The position numbers and the translations under genes are program-made. 64,000 nucleotides of DNA. Origin: Pseudoduganella violaceinigra DSM 15887 (GTDB taxonomy: Bacteria; Pseudomonadota; Gammaproteobacteria; Burkholderiales; Burkholderiaceae_D). The stretch is taken from positions 186,001 to 250,000 of the forward strand of contig NZ_AUDI01000001.1 in NCBI RefSeq assembly GCF_000425385.1, read 5' to 3'. Shown here in pieces: positions 44,526 through 53,467 of the stretch; position 1 is the stretch's first letter, and every line of letters begins with the position of its first letter. The notes beneath the pieces are model-generated. The model worked only from the letters and a program-made list of their open reading frames with translations. It had not been told where the DNA came from and did no database searches.

Positions 44526-45716
44526 TTAGGTGGCTTCGTGGTTGAACACCTGGCGCAGGTAGGCGAGGAAGGTCTCGTCCTTGCACAGCGTTTTACCGGG
44601 CGAATCGGAGAGTTTGGCGACCGACTGCCCGTTCAGGCGAATCAGCTTCATCACGATGTTCAGCGGCTTGATGCCGACATCGTTGGTCAGCCAGGTGCCG
44701 ATGCCGAAGCCCACCATGATGCGGTCGGCAAAATGGCGGTACAGGTGGACAGCGGTGTCGAAATTCAGGCCGTCCGAGAACACCAGGCGCTTGGTATTGG
44801 AGTCGATGCGCAGGGCCTTGTAATGGGCAATGGCCTTTTCGCCCCACAACACAGGATCGCCGGAATCGTGACGCAAGCCGTCGAACAGCTTGGCGAAATA
44901 CAGGTCGAAGTCGTTGAGGAAGGCGTCCATGCCCACCACGTCGGTCAGTGCGATACCCAGGTCGCCCCGGTATTCCTGCACCCAGCTCTCCAGCGCCGCT
45001 TTCTGGAAGTCGCGCAGACGCACGCCAAAGGCCTGGAAGGACTGCATGTATTCGTGGGCCATGGTACCGATCGGAATCAGGCCGTATTTCTTCGCGATGT
45101 AGACGTTGGAAGTGCCCTTGAAGAATTCCGGCACTTCGCGCGACAGGCGCTCGACGACTTCATCGTGCCAGGCAGCGGAAAAGCGCCGGCGCAGGCCGAA
45201 GTCCGAAAAATCGAAGGGATGGCGCAGCGCTGCCTCGGTACCGAAATCCTTCAGCTGGGCGATCTTGTCGCCCAGGCGCTTGCGCCCTTCTTCCAGCGCA
45301 GCCGGCGTGCCAACGCGGCGGAAGTACAGTTCATTGACGATGTAGAGCACGAAGATTTCGAAGGCCATCACATGCACCTGCGGTCCTGAGGCTCGGATCA
45401 TCAGGGTGCCGCCCTCAGCGCGCACGTCGATGAACTTGCGCTGGAAGCGGAACAGCGCCAGGAAATCAACGAAGTCGCTCTTGATGTAGCGCAGCGAGCG
45501 CAGGTAATTCAGCTCGTCCTCGGCGAACGACATGCTGCACAGCTGGTCGAGCTGGGCTTCGACTTCTTCTTTCAGCTCCGACAGCGGAAAGCTGGTCTGG
45601 TTGCGGCACACGAATTCGTATTCGGCGTGCGCGTTTGGGTGCCCATGCAGCAAAGCCTGCCACATGGTGAATTTGTACAGGTCTGTTTCGAGCAGGCTGC
45701 GGACGACTGGAATCAT
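44526..45716 (-). CDS. pncB: Nicotinate phosphoribosyltransferase PncB, 396 aa
   Basis: [20 protein letters not shown] at the start, [20 protein letters not shown] and [20 protein letters not shown] are PncB hallmarks. It makes nicotinate mononucleotide from nicotinate, the rate-setting step of NAD salvage. Length is normal (about 400). It lies three bases after the nicotinamidase-like gene, so the two salvage steps form one unit. Confidence 0.95.
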   Translation of the reverse strand: MIPVVRSLLETDLYKFTMWQALLHGHPNAHAEYEFVCRNQTSFPLSELKEEVEAQLDQLCSMSFAEDELNYLRSLRYIKSDFVDFLALFRFQRKFIDVRAEGGTLMIRASGPQVHVMAFEIFVLYIVNELYFRRVGTPAALEEGRKRLGDKIAQLKDFGTEAALRHPFDFSDFGLRRRFSAAWHDEVVERLSREVPEFFKGTSNVYIAKKYGLIPIGTMAHEYMQSFQAFGVRLRDFQKAALESWVQEYRGDLGIALTDVVGMDAFLNDFDLYFAKLFDGLRHDSGDPVLWGEKAIAHYKALRIDSNTKRLVFSDGLNFDTAVHLYRHFADRIMVGFGIGTWLTNDVGIKPLNIVMKLIRLNGQSVAKLSDSPGKTLCKDETFLAYLRQVFNHEAT

Positions 45717-45719
45717 TGT

Positions 45720-46547
45720 TTATTTCTCCGCGTTGGCCATTAATTCAGGCAGCACTTCGGCGGAAGTGGCCAGGCGCGCACCGCGGCGCTGCATTTCCTG
45801 GGCAAAGCCATGGTATTGCGCTTCAAAGCCGCTCACGGGGCTCATGCAGTCGGTCACCAGCACCAGCTTGCTCGGGTCGATGTGGTCTGCAATATGCTCG
45901 GTGGTCGCCTTGACGCAATGGCTGCCGGCTTCGCCGGTGATGTAGATGGTGTCGGCTTGCGACAGGCTGGCGATCAGTTCTTTGTTCAACTGCGAGGCCG
46001 GATCCGCTGGATCCGGCACTTCGGCCATGACAGCGGAATAGTGTTCGGTCCATGGATTGGCGCCCTTGCCGACCTTGGCCACCACGGCGTGGCGCGCTTC
46101 TTCCCAGGCATTGTAGGCAGCGCGCACGGCGTCGTGCACATTGTGGCCCCAGCTGCCGATCTCGCAGTGCACCGGCCAGACCATCAGCTGGTAGCGGCCC
46201 GCGGCTTCCAGTTCGTCCAGGTAGGAAAGCACGCGCGGCAAGGCGCCTGCGTCGCGCGGCTGGAAACGGCCGGCGCGCACATCGGCGGCGGCAATCTGCG
46301 TGAACGGACCTGGCGCGGCGCCATCGGCGGTGCGCCAGAAGGTCGGGTGCGCCACATCGTAGCGGTGGTGCGAGTCGAGCGTGACGGTAATCTCGGACAA
46401 TCCAGCGCCGCCCCGTTCGATCAGGCTGGCGAGCCGCAGCATGTCCTGGTGGGCGCCCGGTACCGGCAAGGCCGGTGCGGCTGGAGGTGGCAGGTCGCAG
46501 AAATCATTCTGCGGGTCGATGATGAGCAAGTGGTAGCGTCGTTTCAT
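45720..46547 (-). CDS. Nicotinamidase-like cysteine hydrolase, 275 aa
   Basis: LLIIDPQNDFCDLPPPAAPA gives the catalytic Asp, VTLDSHH... with FWRTADG follows, and the nucleophile Cys is in ITGEAGSHCVKATTEHI. This is the isochorismatase-like fold. Next to pncB it is likely to convert nicotinamide to nicotinate, though at 275 residues it is longer than E. coli PncA (213). The start at 46547 is taken because the residues before it add nothing to the fold. Confidence 0.85.
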   Translation of the reverse strand: MKRRYHLLIIDPQNDFCDLPPPAAPALPVPGAHQDMLRLASLIERGGAGLSEITVTLDSHHRYDVAHPTFWRTADGAAPGPFTQIAAADVRAGRFQPRDAGALPRVLSYLDELEAAGRYQLMVWPVHCEIGSWGHNVHDAVRAAYNAWEEARHAVVAKVGKGANPWTEHYSAVMAEVPDPADPASQLNKELIASLSQADTIYITGEAGSHCVKATTEHIADHIDPSKLVLVTDCMSPVSGFEAQYHGFAQEMQRRGARLATSAEVLPELMANAEK

Positions 46548-46566
46548 TTCGACATCATACCAAATC

Positions 46567-46602
46567 AAAAAAAGGCAGCACGGCCGGCGGGCCGGTGCTG
46601 CC
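46567..46602 (-). terminator. Rho-independent terminator after azoR
   Basis: On the minus strand GGCAGCAC and GTGCTGCC form an eight-pair stem with further inner pairing, followed by seven T. It separates azoR from the NAD salvage pair. Confidence 0.8.
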
Positions 46603-46633
46603 CAAGTTCCACTTGATTTCCGAAGGTGGATCT

Positions 46634-47248
46634 TTACGCGGCGATCAGTTCTTCGATCGACTTGCGGCTCTTGGCCACGGCGGCAGCCACCGCCTGCTCG
46701 CCCATCGCCACGCCTTCAGCGCGGATGAACTGGACGTCGGTCAGGCCGATGAAGCCCAGCACCGTGCGCAGGAAAGTGGTCAGGTGGTCGAAAGCGGCGG
46801 CAGCGCCTTCGCTGTACGCGCCACCGCTGGCGGTGAACACATAGACTTTCTTGTCTTTCAACAGGCCTTGCGGGCCGTTGGCGGTGTACTGGAAGGTGCG
46901 GCCAACACGGGCCACATGGTCGATCCAGGCCTTCAGCGAGGAAGGCACGGAGAAGTTGTACATCGGGGCGCCGATGACGATCACGTCGGCGGCAATCAGT
47001 TCATCCACCAGGGCATCGGACAATTTCACGGTCTGGGCCTGCTCGGCGTTGCGCGCGTCGGCTGGGGTGAAGAAGGCGCCCATCATCTGCTCGGTCAGGT
47101 GCGGCACGGGGTTGCTGGCCAGGTCGCGCTCGATCACGGTATCGGCGGGGTTGGCGGCCTGCCACTTGGCGATGAATTCGGCCGACAGCTGGCGGGACAG
47201 CGAACCTGCATTGCGTACGCTGCTATTGATGTAGAGAACGTTTGCCAT
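46634..47248 (-). CDS. azoR: FMN-dependent NADH azoreductase AzoR, 204 aa
   Basis: ANVLYINSSVRNAGSLSRQL, VIVIGAPMYNFSVPSSLKAW and YVFTASGGAYSEG are the FMN-binding motifs of the AzoR/flavodoxin-like family. It reduces azo compounds and quinones with NADH. GGAG lies seven bases before the ATG at 47248. It is divergent from a LysR gene whose likely binding site lies between, a common arrangement for inducible quinone reductases. Confidence 0.92.
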   Translation of the reverse strand: MANVLYINSSVRNAGSLSRQLSAEFIAKWQAANPADTVIERDLASNPVPHLTEQMMGAFFTPADARNAEQAQTVKLSDALVDELIAADVIVIGAPMYNFSVPSSLKAWIDHVARVGRTFQYTANGPQGLLKDKKVYVFTASGGAYSEGAAAAFDHLTTFLRTVLGFIGLTDVQFIRAEGVAMGEQAVAAAVAKSRKSIEELIAA

Positions 47249-47324
47249 CTTGGTGCTCCAGGAAGTAGTTGTTGATTGCAACCATCTTAGATCGGGTTTA
47301 ATATCGATGAAATAGGTTTTATAA

Positions 47325-47339
47325 CGATAGAAATTATCG
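47325..47339. promoter_or_regulatory. LysR-type operator candidate
   Basis: CGATA and TATCG are separated by five bases, in the intergenic region between azoR and its divergent LysR gene. A second CGAT lies upstream at 47304. The spacing fits the T-N11-A type sites used by LysR proteins. Confidence 0.4.
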
Positions 47340-47351
47340 ATTTTCTAGATC

Positions 47352-48269
47352 ATGCGAGATCCCGGCCTGCCCACCCTAGACCAGTTGCGCGTCTTCATCG
47401 CCGTCGTCGACCATGGCGGCTTCGCCCATGCCGCGCGCGCCCTGCACCGTACCCAGTCGGTGATCAGCTACACCGTCGCCAACCTGGAAGAACAGCTCGA
47501 TATCGAGCTGCTCGACCGCAGCAAGCGCAAACCGACCCTGACCGAAGCGGGCAAGGCCCTGCTGGCCGACGCCCGCGCTGTGGCGACCAGGGTGGACAGC
47601 ATGCGCTCACGCGCCAAGGCGCTGGGCATGGGACTGGAAGCGGAACTGTCGGTGGTGGTGGACGTGATGTTCCCGGCCTGCGTGCTGGTGCGCGCACTGG
47701 AACACTTCCAGCGCGAATTCCCCACCGTCTCCTTGCGCCTGCATACGGAAGCGCTGGGCATGGTGGCGCAGATGGTGGCGGAGCGCCGCTGCCATCTCGG
47801 CGTGGCGGGCATGGCCGCCACCGCGCCCGTGAATATCGAGCGCCACGCGGCCGGCTTCGTGAAGATGATGCCGGTCTGCTCGCCCCTGCATCCGCTGTCG
47901 CGCGAAGCTGCGCCGATCCCGACCGCGGTCCTGCGCGAGCACTTGCAACTGGTCGTGACCGACCGCAGCCCGCTCACGGAAGGCCGCGATTTCGGCGTGC
48001 TGGGCTTGCGCGACTGGCGGCTGGGCGACCTGGGTTCCAAACACGCCCTGCTGGTGGGCGGCCTGGGCTGGGGCAATATGCCCGAGCATATGGTCTTGCG
48101 CGACTTGGCCGAAGGCCGCCTGGTGCGCTTGCAGACGCAGGAAGGCAGCGAGCTTGAGTATCCCTTATTTGCGATCCACCGCGGCGACGACGAATTGGGA
48201 CCAGCCGGCAAATGGCTGCGCCAGAAATTCGTCGAGATCGACCATACGCTGCCGCGCGACGCTTTCTAA
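47352..48269 (+). CDS. LysR-family regulator of azoR, 305 aa
   Basis: LPTLDQLRVFIAVVDHGGFA, then ARALHRTQSVISYTVANLEE, is the HTH, followed by the inducer-binding domain (MFPACVLVRALEHFQREFPT). Its start is 103 bases from azoR on the other strand. It probably turns on azoR when quinone or azo compounds are present (inference from the arrangement). Confidence 0.88.
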   Translation: MRDPGLPTLDQLRVFIAVVDHGGFAHAARALHRTQSVISYTVANLEEQLDIELLDRSKRKPTLTEAGKALLADARAVATRVDSMRSRAKALGMGLEAELSVVVDVMFPACVLVRALEHFQREFPTVSLRLHTEALGMVAQMVAERRCHLGVAGMAATAPVNIERHAAGFVKMMPVCSPLHPLSREAAPIPTAVLREHLQLVVTDRSPLTEGRDFGVLGLRDWRLGDLGSKHALLVGGLGWGNMPEHMVLRDLAEGRLVRLQTQEGSELEYPLFAIHRGDDELGPAGKWLRQKFVEIDHTLPRDAF

Positions 48270-48362
48270 ATGCTCCTACAGGACAGCGCGGCGTACGCCT
48301 ACAGGCGCAGGCCAGGCATCGGCCTAGCATGAATTCCGCTTCAACGACAAAGGAGAGCGATC

Positions 48363-48617
48363 ATGGCACCACGCAAGGATAGTGAGCAGTCCGATGATTG
48401 GCGCAGCCAGGCCGGCCAGGGGAGCGGCGGCAACACGCAGGAAGGTCAGCGCGAAAACCTGACCGGAGGCAACCAGCAATCGGACCGCGGCAGCAACAAG
48501 CAGAGCGGTGGCGGGCAAGGCCAGCGCCAGGGCGGCCGCGAAGAGCTGATGGACGAAGATGAGGAAGAAGAGGACAGCAACCGCGGCAAGCGCGGTGGCC
48601 GTGACCAGCAGCCCTAG
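48363..48617 (+). CDS. Hydrophilic low-complexity protein, 84 aa
   Basis: GGAG lies before the ATG (CAAAGGAGAGCGATC). The protein is almost all Gly, Gln, Ser, Arg and acidic residues, with MDEDEEEEDSNRGKRGG at the end. It has no folding core. Similar to the 37531-37800 protein in composition. Its stop overlaps the end of cbpM on the other strand by four bases. Role unknown. Confidence 0.55.
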   Translation: MAPRKDSEQSDDWRSQAGQGSGGNTQEGQRENLTGGNQQSDRGSNKQSGGGQGQRQGGREELMDEDEEEEDSNRGKRGGRDQQP

Positions 48618-48925
48618 GCTGCGCCGGCGGCGTGCAGGCGTGACTTCAGGCGGCGCACCTCGTCGCACAAGTCCACCACCAGCGCCGCCAGATCTTCATC
48701 CGCATCGAAGTCTCTCTCCAGCTGGGCCAGTCGACGCGCCCTCCCCAGGTCCACGCTGGTGAATTGCAATGACTCAATAGTCGTTCCTTCTCGGCCAAAA
48801 AGAATGCCGCGCTGCACATGGTGTACGACCCATTCCGGCTCGACGGCACAGGCACGCGCCAGCTCATCCAGTGTGAGTGCCTGAAACTCCAACGGCACAC
48901 CTTCCACAATCTCTTCAGTAGGCAT
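48614..48925 (-). CDS. cbpM: CbpM, chaperone modulator, 103 aa
   Basis: The MerR-like protein LTLDELARACAVEPEWVVHH, then VDLGRARRLAQLERDFDADE, DLAALVVDLCDEVRRLKSRL, is the CbpM family. It binds and inhibits the J domain of CbpA. It is three bases after cbpA, the usual operon. Length matches E. coli CbpM (101). Confidence 0.9.
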   Translation of the reverse strand: MPTEEIVEGVPLEFQALTLDELARACAVEPEWVVHHVQRGILFGREGTTIESLQFTSVDLGRARRLAQLERDFDADEDLAALVVDLCDEVRRLKSRLHAAGAA

Positions 48926-48928
48926 CGC

Positions 48929-49795
48929 TCATCCTCCCATTTCGCGTTGCATCTGTTCGTATAGTGCGCGCCGCGCAGGCGTATCGGCCGGCGGGGCAAA
49001 GATTTCCAGTATCAGGTAAAGATCACCCGCCGTGCCCGAACTGCTGGCGGCGGGAATGCCGCGCCCCTTCAGGCGCAGCTTGCGGCCGCCCTGCGACCCC
49101 GGCGGCACCGTCACGGTCACGCGGCCCGAAGGCGTAAGGATTTCGCGCTCGCCGCCCAGCGCCGCCGACCAGGGCGGAATCGGTACTTTTTCATAAACAT
49201 CGCGCCCTTCCACGCGATAGCGCTCATCAGCTTGGAAGGCGATTTCCAAATACAGATCGCCCGCCTCGGCGCCGTTCATGCCAGGCTGGCCTTGCCCGCC
49301 CAGGCGCAACTGCTGCCCGGCCGTGACGCCCTGAGGAATGCTGACCTTGAGGTTGCGCTGGCGCCCCAGGGATATCTCGCGCTGGGCGCCTAGGTATGCG
49401 TCCTGCAGGCTGATTTCCAGGACAGCGTGAATATCCTCGCCGCGCATGCGGAAGCCCTGGCGGCGGTTGCGCTGTCCGCCGACGTTGGCAAACAAGTCGG
49501 CGAAGAAGTCTTCGGCGCTGCCGCCGCCGAAGCCTGCGCCCCAGTCGGGTGGCGGGTGGAATTCCTGGCCTGCCCGGTATTGGCCGCTGCCCAGTGAATC
49601 ATAGGCGGCGCGTTTTTCGGCGTCACCTAACACGCCGTAGGCTTCGTTGAGTTCTTTGGTGCGCGCATCCGCATCGGCTTCCTTGCTGACGTCCGGATGA
49701 TATTTACGGACCAGCTTACGGTAAGCCTTCTTGATCTCATCATCACTGGCAGTCTTGGCGACGCCCAGCGTTGCGTAGTAATCCTTGTATTCCAC
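48929..49795 (-). CDS. cbpA: CbpA, DnaJ-type co-chaperone, 288 aa
   Basis: GTG at 49795 after GGAGGG gives EYKDYYATLGVAKTASDDEI and the J-domain motif KYHPDVS. After a Gly/Phe-rich linker there are two C-terminal beta domains (LKVSIPQGVTAGQQLRLGGQ; GRVTVTVPPGSQGGRKLRL). There is no zinc finger, as in CbpA. It works with DnaK and is held in check by CbpM. E. coli CbpA has 306 residues. Confidence 0.93.
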   Translation of the reverse strand: MEYKDYYATLGVAKTASDDEIKKAYRKLVRKYHPDVSKEADADARTKELNEAYGVLGDAEKRAAYDSLGSGQYRAGQEFHPPPDWGAGFGGGSAEDFFADLFANVGGQRNRRQGFRMRGEDIHAVLEISLQDAYLGAQREISLGRQRNLKVSIPQGVTAGQQLRLGGQGQPGMNGAEAGDLYLEIAFQADERYRVEGRDVYEKVPIPPWSAALGGEREILTPSGRVTVTVPPGSQGGRKLRLKGRGIPAASSSGTAGDLYLILEIFAPPADTPARRALYEQMQREMGG

Positions 49796-50073
49796 GCCAT
49801 GCCCTCCGATGCAGGAAAGCATAGCGTAGCAGGAAATCAGTCGATGCGGCGGCAGGTCCGGATTGGTTGAATCGTGCGTCAAAAACCAAGGCAATGTTAT
49901 GAGATTTCCTGCACTCGTTAGCAGCGGGGAACATATTTAATGTCGAAAATTCTTACACTCATCCGCTGGAAAAACCTACTGCTGAGTGTAACTACTTGAT
50001 TGCATGTTGGTGCCACTGATAGGCATGCTTTATGCACCCCACTCGTGTGCAGTTCAACTCGTTGGGGGATGCC

Positions 50074-50943
50074 ATGAAAGCTATAAAATTGCTGGGAAAA
50101 GCATTGCTGGGTGCGGCGTTGGCGATTGCATCGTATTCGTCTCATGCGTCGTTGATTTATCTGGGGCCGATCACCCAAGGTGGTACCGGTATTGGTGCCG
50201 TCAGCACAGTGCTGACGCTGAAGGATAACAGCGGAAAGGGCTGCTGCACCTCGTCGGGCGCAGTCTCCTACAACGGCAGTAGCGACGTACGGACCGGCGA
50301 TGCACAGGGCGGTGCCCTCAGCAAGACTTGGTCTATTACCGATCTGGGTTGGACTGATTTCGCTTCCGCACGCATCGTATTCAATGCGGACGAGCCAGCT
50401 GGGAATGGCATTAACCTGGACAACATGGTGATGACAATCTACGACACCAGTGGTGGCGCGTTGTGGAATTCTGGCCTGTTCACTCCGATTTCCTTCGCCT
50501 CGACGGCTCACGGCATTGGTAATTCAGGCGAACTGTTCGGTCTGGATGCTCCGCAAGCGGCAGCCGCGCAAGCCTACTTTAATGGGATGAACCGGATCGG
50601 CTTGATGGCGGCTGTCAGCGATGCGCAGGGTGGGCATGACACCTTCTATCTGTCGCTGGCAGCACCATGCGTCGGCTCTGATTGCCCCTGCTTCGGCGCT
50701 AATTGCCCCTGCGTCGGCGCTAATTGCCCCTGCGTCGGCGCTAATTGCCCCTGCGTCGGACCTACCTGCCCATGCGTCGGGGCAAACTGCCCTTGCGTCG
50801 GTGCCGATTGCCCATGCCCCGACCCTAACGACCCAGCCTGCGGTGGCGGCAGCAACGAAACGCCAGAACCGAGAAGCATCCTGCTGCTTAGCCTTGGCCT
50901 GCTGATGCTGCATCTGGCACGCCGCGGCATGTTTCAGCGTTAA
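50074..50943 (+). CDS. PEP-CTERM protein with CPCVGxx cysteine repeats, 289 aa
   Basis: A signal peptide (KLLGKALLGAALAIASYSSH) is followed by a beta-rich domain of about 170 residues, then seven copies of a seven-residue unit CPCVGAN or near it (residues 199-247), and a PEP-CTERM anchor: PEP at 264-266, a hydrophobic helix and a basic end (ARRGMFQR). PEP-CTERM proteins are sorted by exosortase and released into the exopolysaccharide matrix. The cysteine repeats give about 15 Cys within 50 residues. The ATG at 50074 follows GGGGG. Function unknown; metal binding or cross-linking are possible. Confidence 0.85.
   Translation: MKAIKLLGKALLGAALAIASYSSHASLIYLGPITQGGTGIGAVSTVLTLKDNSGKGCCTSSGAVSYNGSSDVRTGDAQGGALSKTWSITDLGWTDFASARIVFNADEPAGNGINLDNMVMTIYDTSGGALWNSGLFTPISFASTAHGIGNSGELFGLDAPQAAAAQAYFNGMNRIGLMAAVSDAQGGHDTFYLSLAAPCVGSDCPCFGANCPCVGANCPCVGANCPCVGPTCPCVGANCPCVGADCPCPDPNDPACGGGSNETPEPRSILLLSLGLLMLHLARRGMFQR
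50668..50817 (+). repeat. 21-bp tandem repeats coding CPCVGAN units
   Basis: The unit TGCGTCGGCGCTAATTGCCC(C) is repeated, with three nearly identical copies at 50690-50752 and more diverged ones on each side. The repetition suggests recent growth by slippage or recombination. Confidence 0.9.
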
Positions 50944-51094
50944 TCGGTCTGACGTGCGGTATTGAGTAGTGTTGGAGCGTCCCCCGCCTCACAGGCAGGG
51001 GACCTGAATGCTCATCGTCGCTCTGCATAACTGCAGCAGGACGTAAAAAGACTCGAGCACAGAACACCCCCCGCCTTCAGCTGGCGGATTCCGT

Positions 51095-51118
51095 GCCCGC
51101 ACTCGCGGGCATTTTTTT
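51095..51118 (+). terminator. Rho-independent terminator
   Basis: GCCCGC-ACTC-GCGGGC is followed by ATTTTTTT. It ends transcripts from the PEP-CTERM side. Confidence 0.75.
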
Positions 51119-51167
51119 GAACTCAGCGTGCGTTGCACGACTGTCAAACGGCGACACCGCATCTATC

Positions 51168-51413
51168 ATGGCATTCCACAACGCGATTAAGTATCGGGGC
51201 TTTACGCTCGACTGCGAGCCGGTCAGGTGGGACGACGGCTGCTACATCGCCCAGGTCATCATTTCCCGTGAAGCCGGGGCGGTCCTGGACGAATTTTCCT
51301 TCCCTAACCTTTGCATAAGGAATTCAGCGCCCTCTGCGGCGCAGTATGCAAAGGATTGGGGGCGGCAGTGGGTTGACGCACATGGGGCCGCCCCCTTCCC
51401 TCCCGCCAATTAG
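51168..51413 (+). CDS. Small hypothetical protein, 81 aa
   Basis: The frame MAFHNAIKYRGFTLDCEPVR then WDDGCYIAQVIISREAGAVL resembles small conserved proteins with a strand-strand-helix layout. The ATG at 51168 is the best start. Its end overlaps the stop of the lipoprotein gene on the other strand by four bases. Function unknown. Confidence 0.55.
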   Translation: MAFHNAIKYRGFTLDCEPVRWDDGCYIAQVIISREAGAVLDEFSFPNLCIRNSAPSAAQYAKDWGRQWVDAHGAAPFPPAN

Positions 51414-53248
51414 CGGAGATACAGGGTCTGCAAGTTGCGGCGGTAGATGTCAGTCGAATCGACCCACAAGTTACGCGACTTCATGGTCTCGCCTTGTTGC
51501 AGCGGCTGCAGTTGCAGGCTGGTGCTGAATGCACCGGATGCGCTTGGCATGACGGAAATTCCCGTATCGTGCTTGCCGCTCGACAGCGAGGTTTCCGTGA
51601 CCAGCTTGACCCACGCTGCGTCGGTCGGGTTCAGATTGCTGCCGGCAATGGCAAGCGTGCCGCCGTTGTAGCTGGCGAATGCGGCGATGGTCTGCTCGGA
51701 AAACACTGGGAAGCCCGTGCTGGCTTTGGCTTCTGCCAGCGTCATCGGACGGCGCTGTACTTTCAGGGCATAAGTGCCGTCATTGGTGCCGGAGGCGAAA
51801 CTGAGCTTGTTGTTGGCCGAGTCAAAGGCGGTCAGGACGTACGCGGAATTGTCCGGAATGCGCGTAACGCCATCGTCACCCAACGGAGAAACCGGGCCGG
51901 GGCAGTCGCTGCGCATGACATAGCTGTTCCCTTGGCTCAGCGTGTTTTGCCAACCGCCCGAGCCGTTGGATTTGTAAGACAGGCCGCTCTCTGGCAGGCC
52001 CGGACCTTTAACCACGAGATGGTCGATCACGCCGGAAGTGGTCTTGTTGGTGACGTCGCGGTCCTGAATGTCGATATTGAGGCCGGAGCGGAAGCAGGTA
52101 CCGCTGGCGCTGACCACCTTGCTCATCTCGGCAAACAGGTTCACTTCAAGCGTACGCTGGTTGCCGAACAGGCGCCACACGCCGTCGGTCGGGCTCTTGC
52201 GAACTTTCCAGTTTTGCAGGCGGTCCAGCACCAGGCCGTCCTTGGATTTCACCGTGAACGAGACGTTGGCGATGATTTTTCCAGGATCGCTGTAGTCGAC
52301 CTTGAGGACTTCCACGTCGGTGAAGGAGGCGCCAGCCAGGCTCGTTTCGGTGACCAGATAGCTGAAGAAGGACTCGGCATTCATGCCATCGTTCAGGAAG
52401 CCTGTGCTGGCGATCGATGTCAGTGCCGCTGCCGTCGGCATGCCGTTGGCGAACCGGCCGATAAAGTCAGTCAGCGCTTTTTTGATCAATGGGGCATCCG
52501 TGGTGGCGGTGCTGATGTTGTCCGCTGCCAGCTTCGATGGATTGGTTTCGGCGGCGGCCTTCTGCTTCAGATCGTCCGTGATGACGGAGGCATTGGCCGT
52601 GGTGCTGATGGTCGCCACGGCAGTGCTGGAATCGACCGACACATGGATGGCATCCAATGCGCTGTCGAGCGCGCTGGCCAATGGCGTGAATGGGGTGCGC
52701 AGCAGGTCGGCGTTGGCGTCGACACCCAGCGCGCTCAGGATCGGCTGCAGCTTTTCCTTGAGTTTCGCCACTTCGGCGTTGATCGCGGCCGACGTCGCGG
52801 TCGCGGCATTGCTGTTCTTTTCAAACTGGTCGAAATAGTCTTGCGCCAACTGGCCGCCCACATTGGCGGCGACCAGGTCGGTCAGCTGGGTGATATTGAT
52901 TTTGCCCGCGGCGTCGGCGCTCGTCGCGACCGAGTGCACGGTGTAGATGCGGCCATTGGCCGCGCCGGTGGCGCGGAACACAAACGGGCCGGTCATGCCG
53001 GTAACGTCCACCGTGTATGCGCCATTCGCGCCAATCGTGACGGTCTTGGTCGCGCCTTTCGAATCCTTGACGGTCACAGTGCCCACCAACGGGGCGCCGA
53101 CCGCAGCCGTTCCCGTGAACGAAGCGGTAGCCGGCGCCTGCACGCCTGGCTGCGCATTGTCCGCAGTCGAAGAATTACCGCCGCTGCCACCACAGGCAGC
53201 CAGCGCCATGCTCACCGCACCAGCCAATACCAGCTTATTGATTTTCAT
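51410..53248 (-). CDS. Large lipoprotein with an N-terminal beta domain, 612 aa
   Basis: The lipoprotein signal (LVLAGAVSMALAAC) ends at the lipobox Cys (C19). It is followed by GGSGGNSS and a carboxypeptidase-regulatory-like beta domain (ASFTGTAAVGAPLVGTVTVK). Later parts are helical in the middle and beta-rich at the end, with a few Cys. Similar big lipoproteins of unknown role are common in Massilia-type genomes. It probably sits at the outer membrane. Confidence 0.75.
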   Translation of the reverse strand: MKINKLVLAGAVSMALAACGGSGGNSSTADNAQPGVQAPATASFTGTAAVGAPLVGTVTVKDSKGATKTVTIGANGAYTVDVTGMTGPFVFRATGAANGRIYTVHSVATSADAAGKINITQLTDLVAANVGGQLAQDYFDQFEKNSNAATATSAAINAEVAKLKEKLQPILSALGVDANADLLRTPFTPLASALDSALDAIHVSVDSSTAVATISTTANASVITDDLKQKAAAETNPSKLAADNISTATTDAPLIKKALTDFIGRFANGMPTAAALTSIASTGFLNDGMNAESFFSYLVTETSLAGASFTDVEVLKVDYSDPGKIIANVSFTVKSKDGLVLDRLQNWKVRKSPTDGVWRLFGNQRTLEVNLFAEMSKVVSASGTCFRSGLNIDIQDRDVTNKTTSGVIDHLVVKGPGLPESGLSYKSNGSGGWQNTLSQGNSYVMRSDCPGPVSPLGDDGVTRIPDNSAYVLTAFDSANNKLSFASGTNDGTYALKVQRRPMTLAEAKASTGFPVFSEQTIAAFASYNGGTLAIAGSNLNPTDAAWVKLVTETSLSSGKHDTGISVMPSASGAFSTSLQLQPLQQGETMKSRNLWVDSTDIYRRNLQTLYLR

Positions 53249-53420
53249 TCTGTTCCCTAGTCATTAAATTCGCAGATTGTGTAGCAGGACATGAATTATT
53301 ATTCTCAAAATAACAATCATGATTTCCGCATGGAAATACTATCACAATTCGAAAATGACGCCCAAAAAACAGGCATTGTGTCGCTATCAAGTCACAAGGT
53401 GGAGAACGACGCGCGCCAAT

Positions 53421-53447
53421 AAAAAAAAGAGCGCCTTGCGGCGCTCT
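53421..53447 (-). terminator. Rho-independent terminator after the crystallin gene
   Basis: On the minus strand AGAGCGCC-GCAA-GGCGCTCT is followed by eight T, 20 bases after the stop. Confidence 0.85.
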
Positions 53448-53467
53448 GGTCTGTCTGCTGCGGAAAA

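Noticed and set aside
51494..53260. Long plus-strand frame opposite the lipoprotein
   Set aside because: Antisense to a protein with a perfect lipobox and beta domain; shadow composition.
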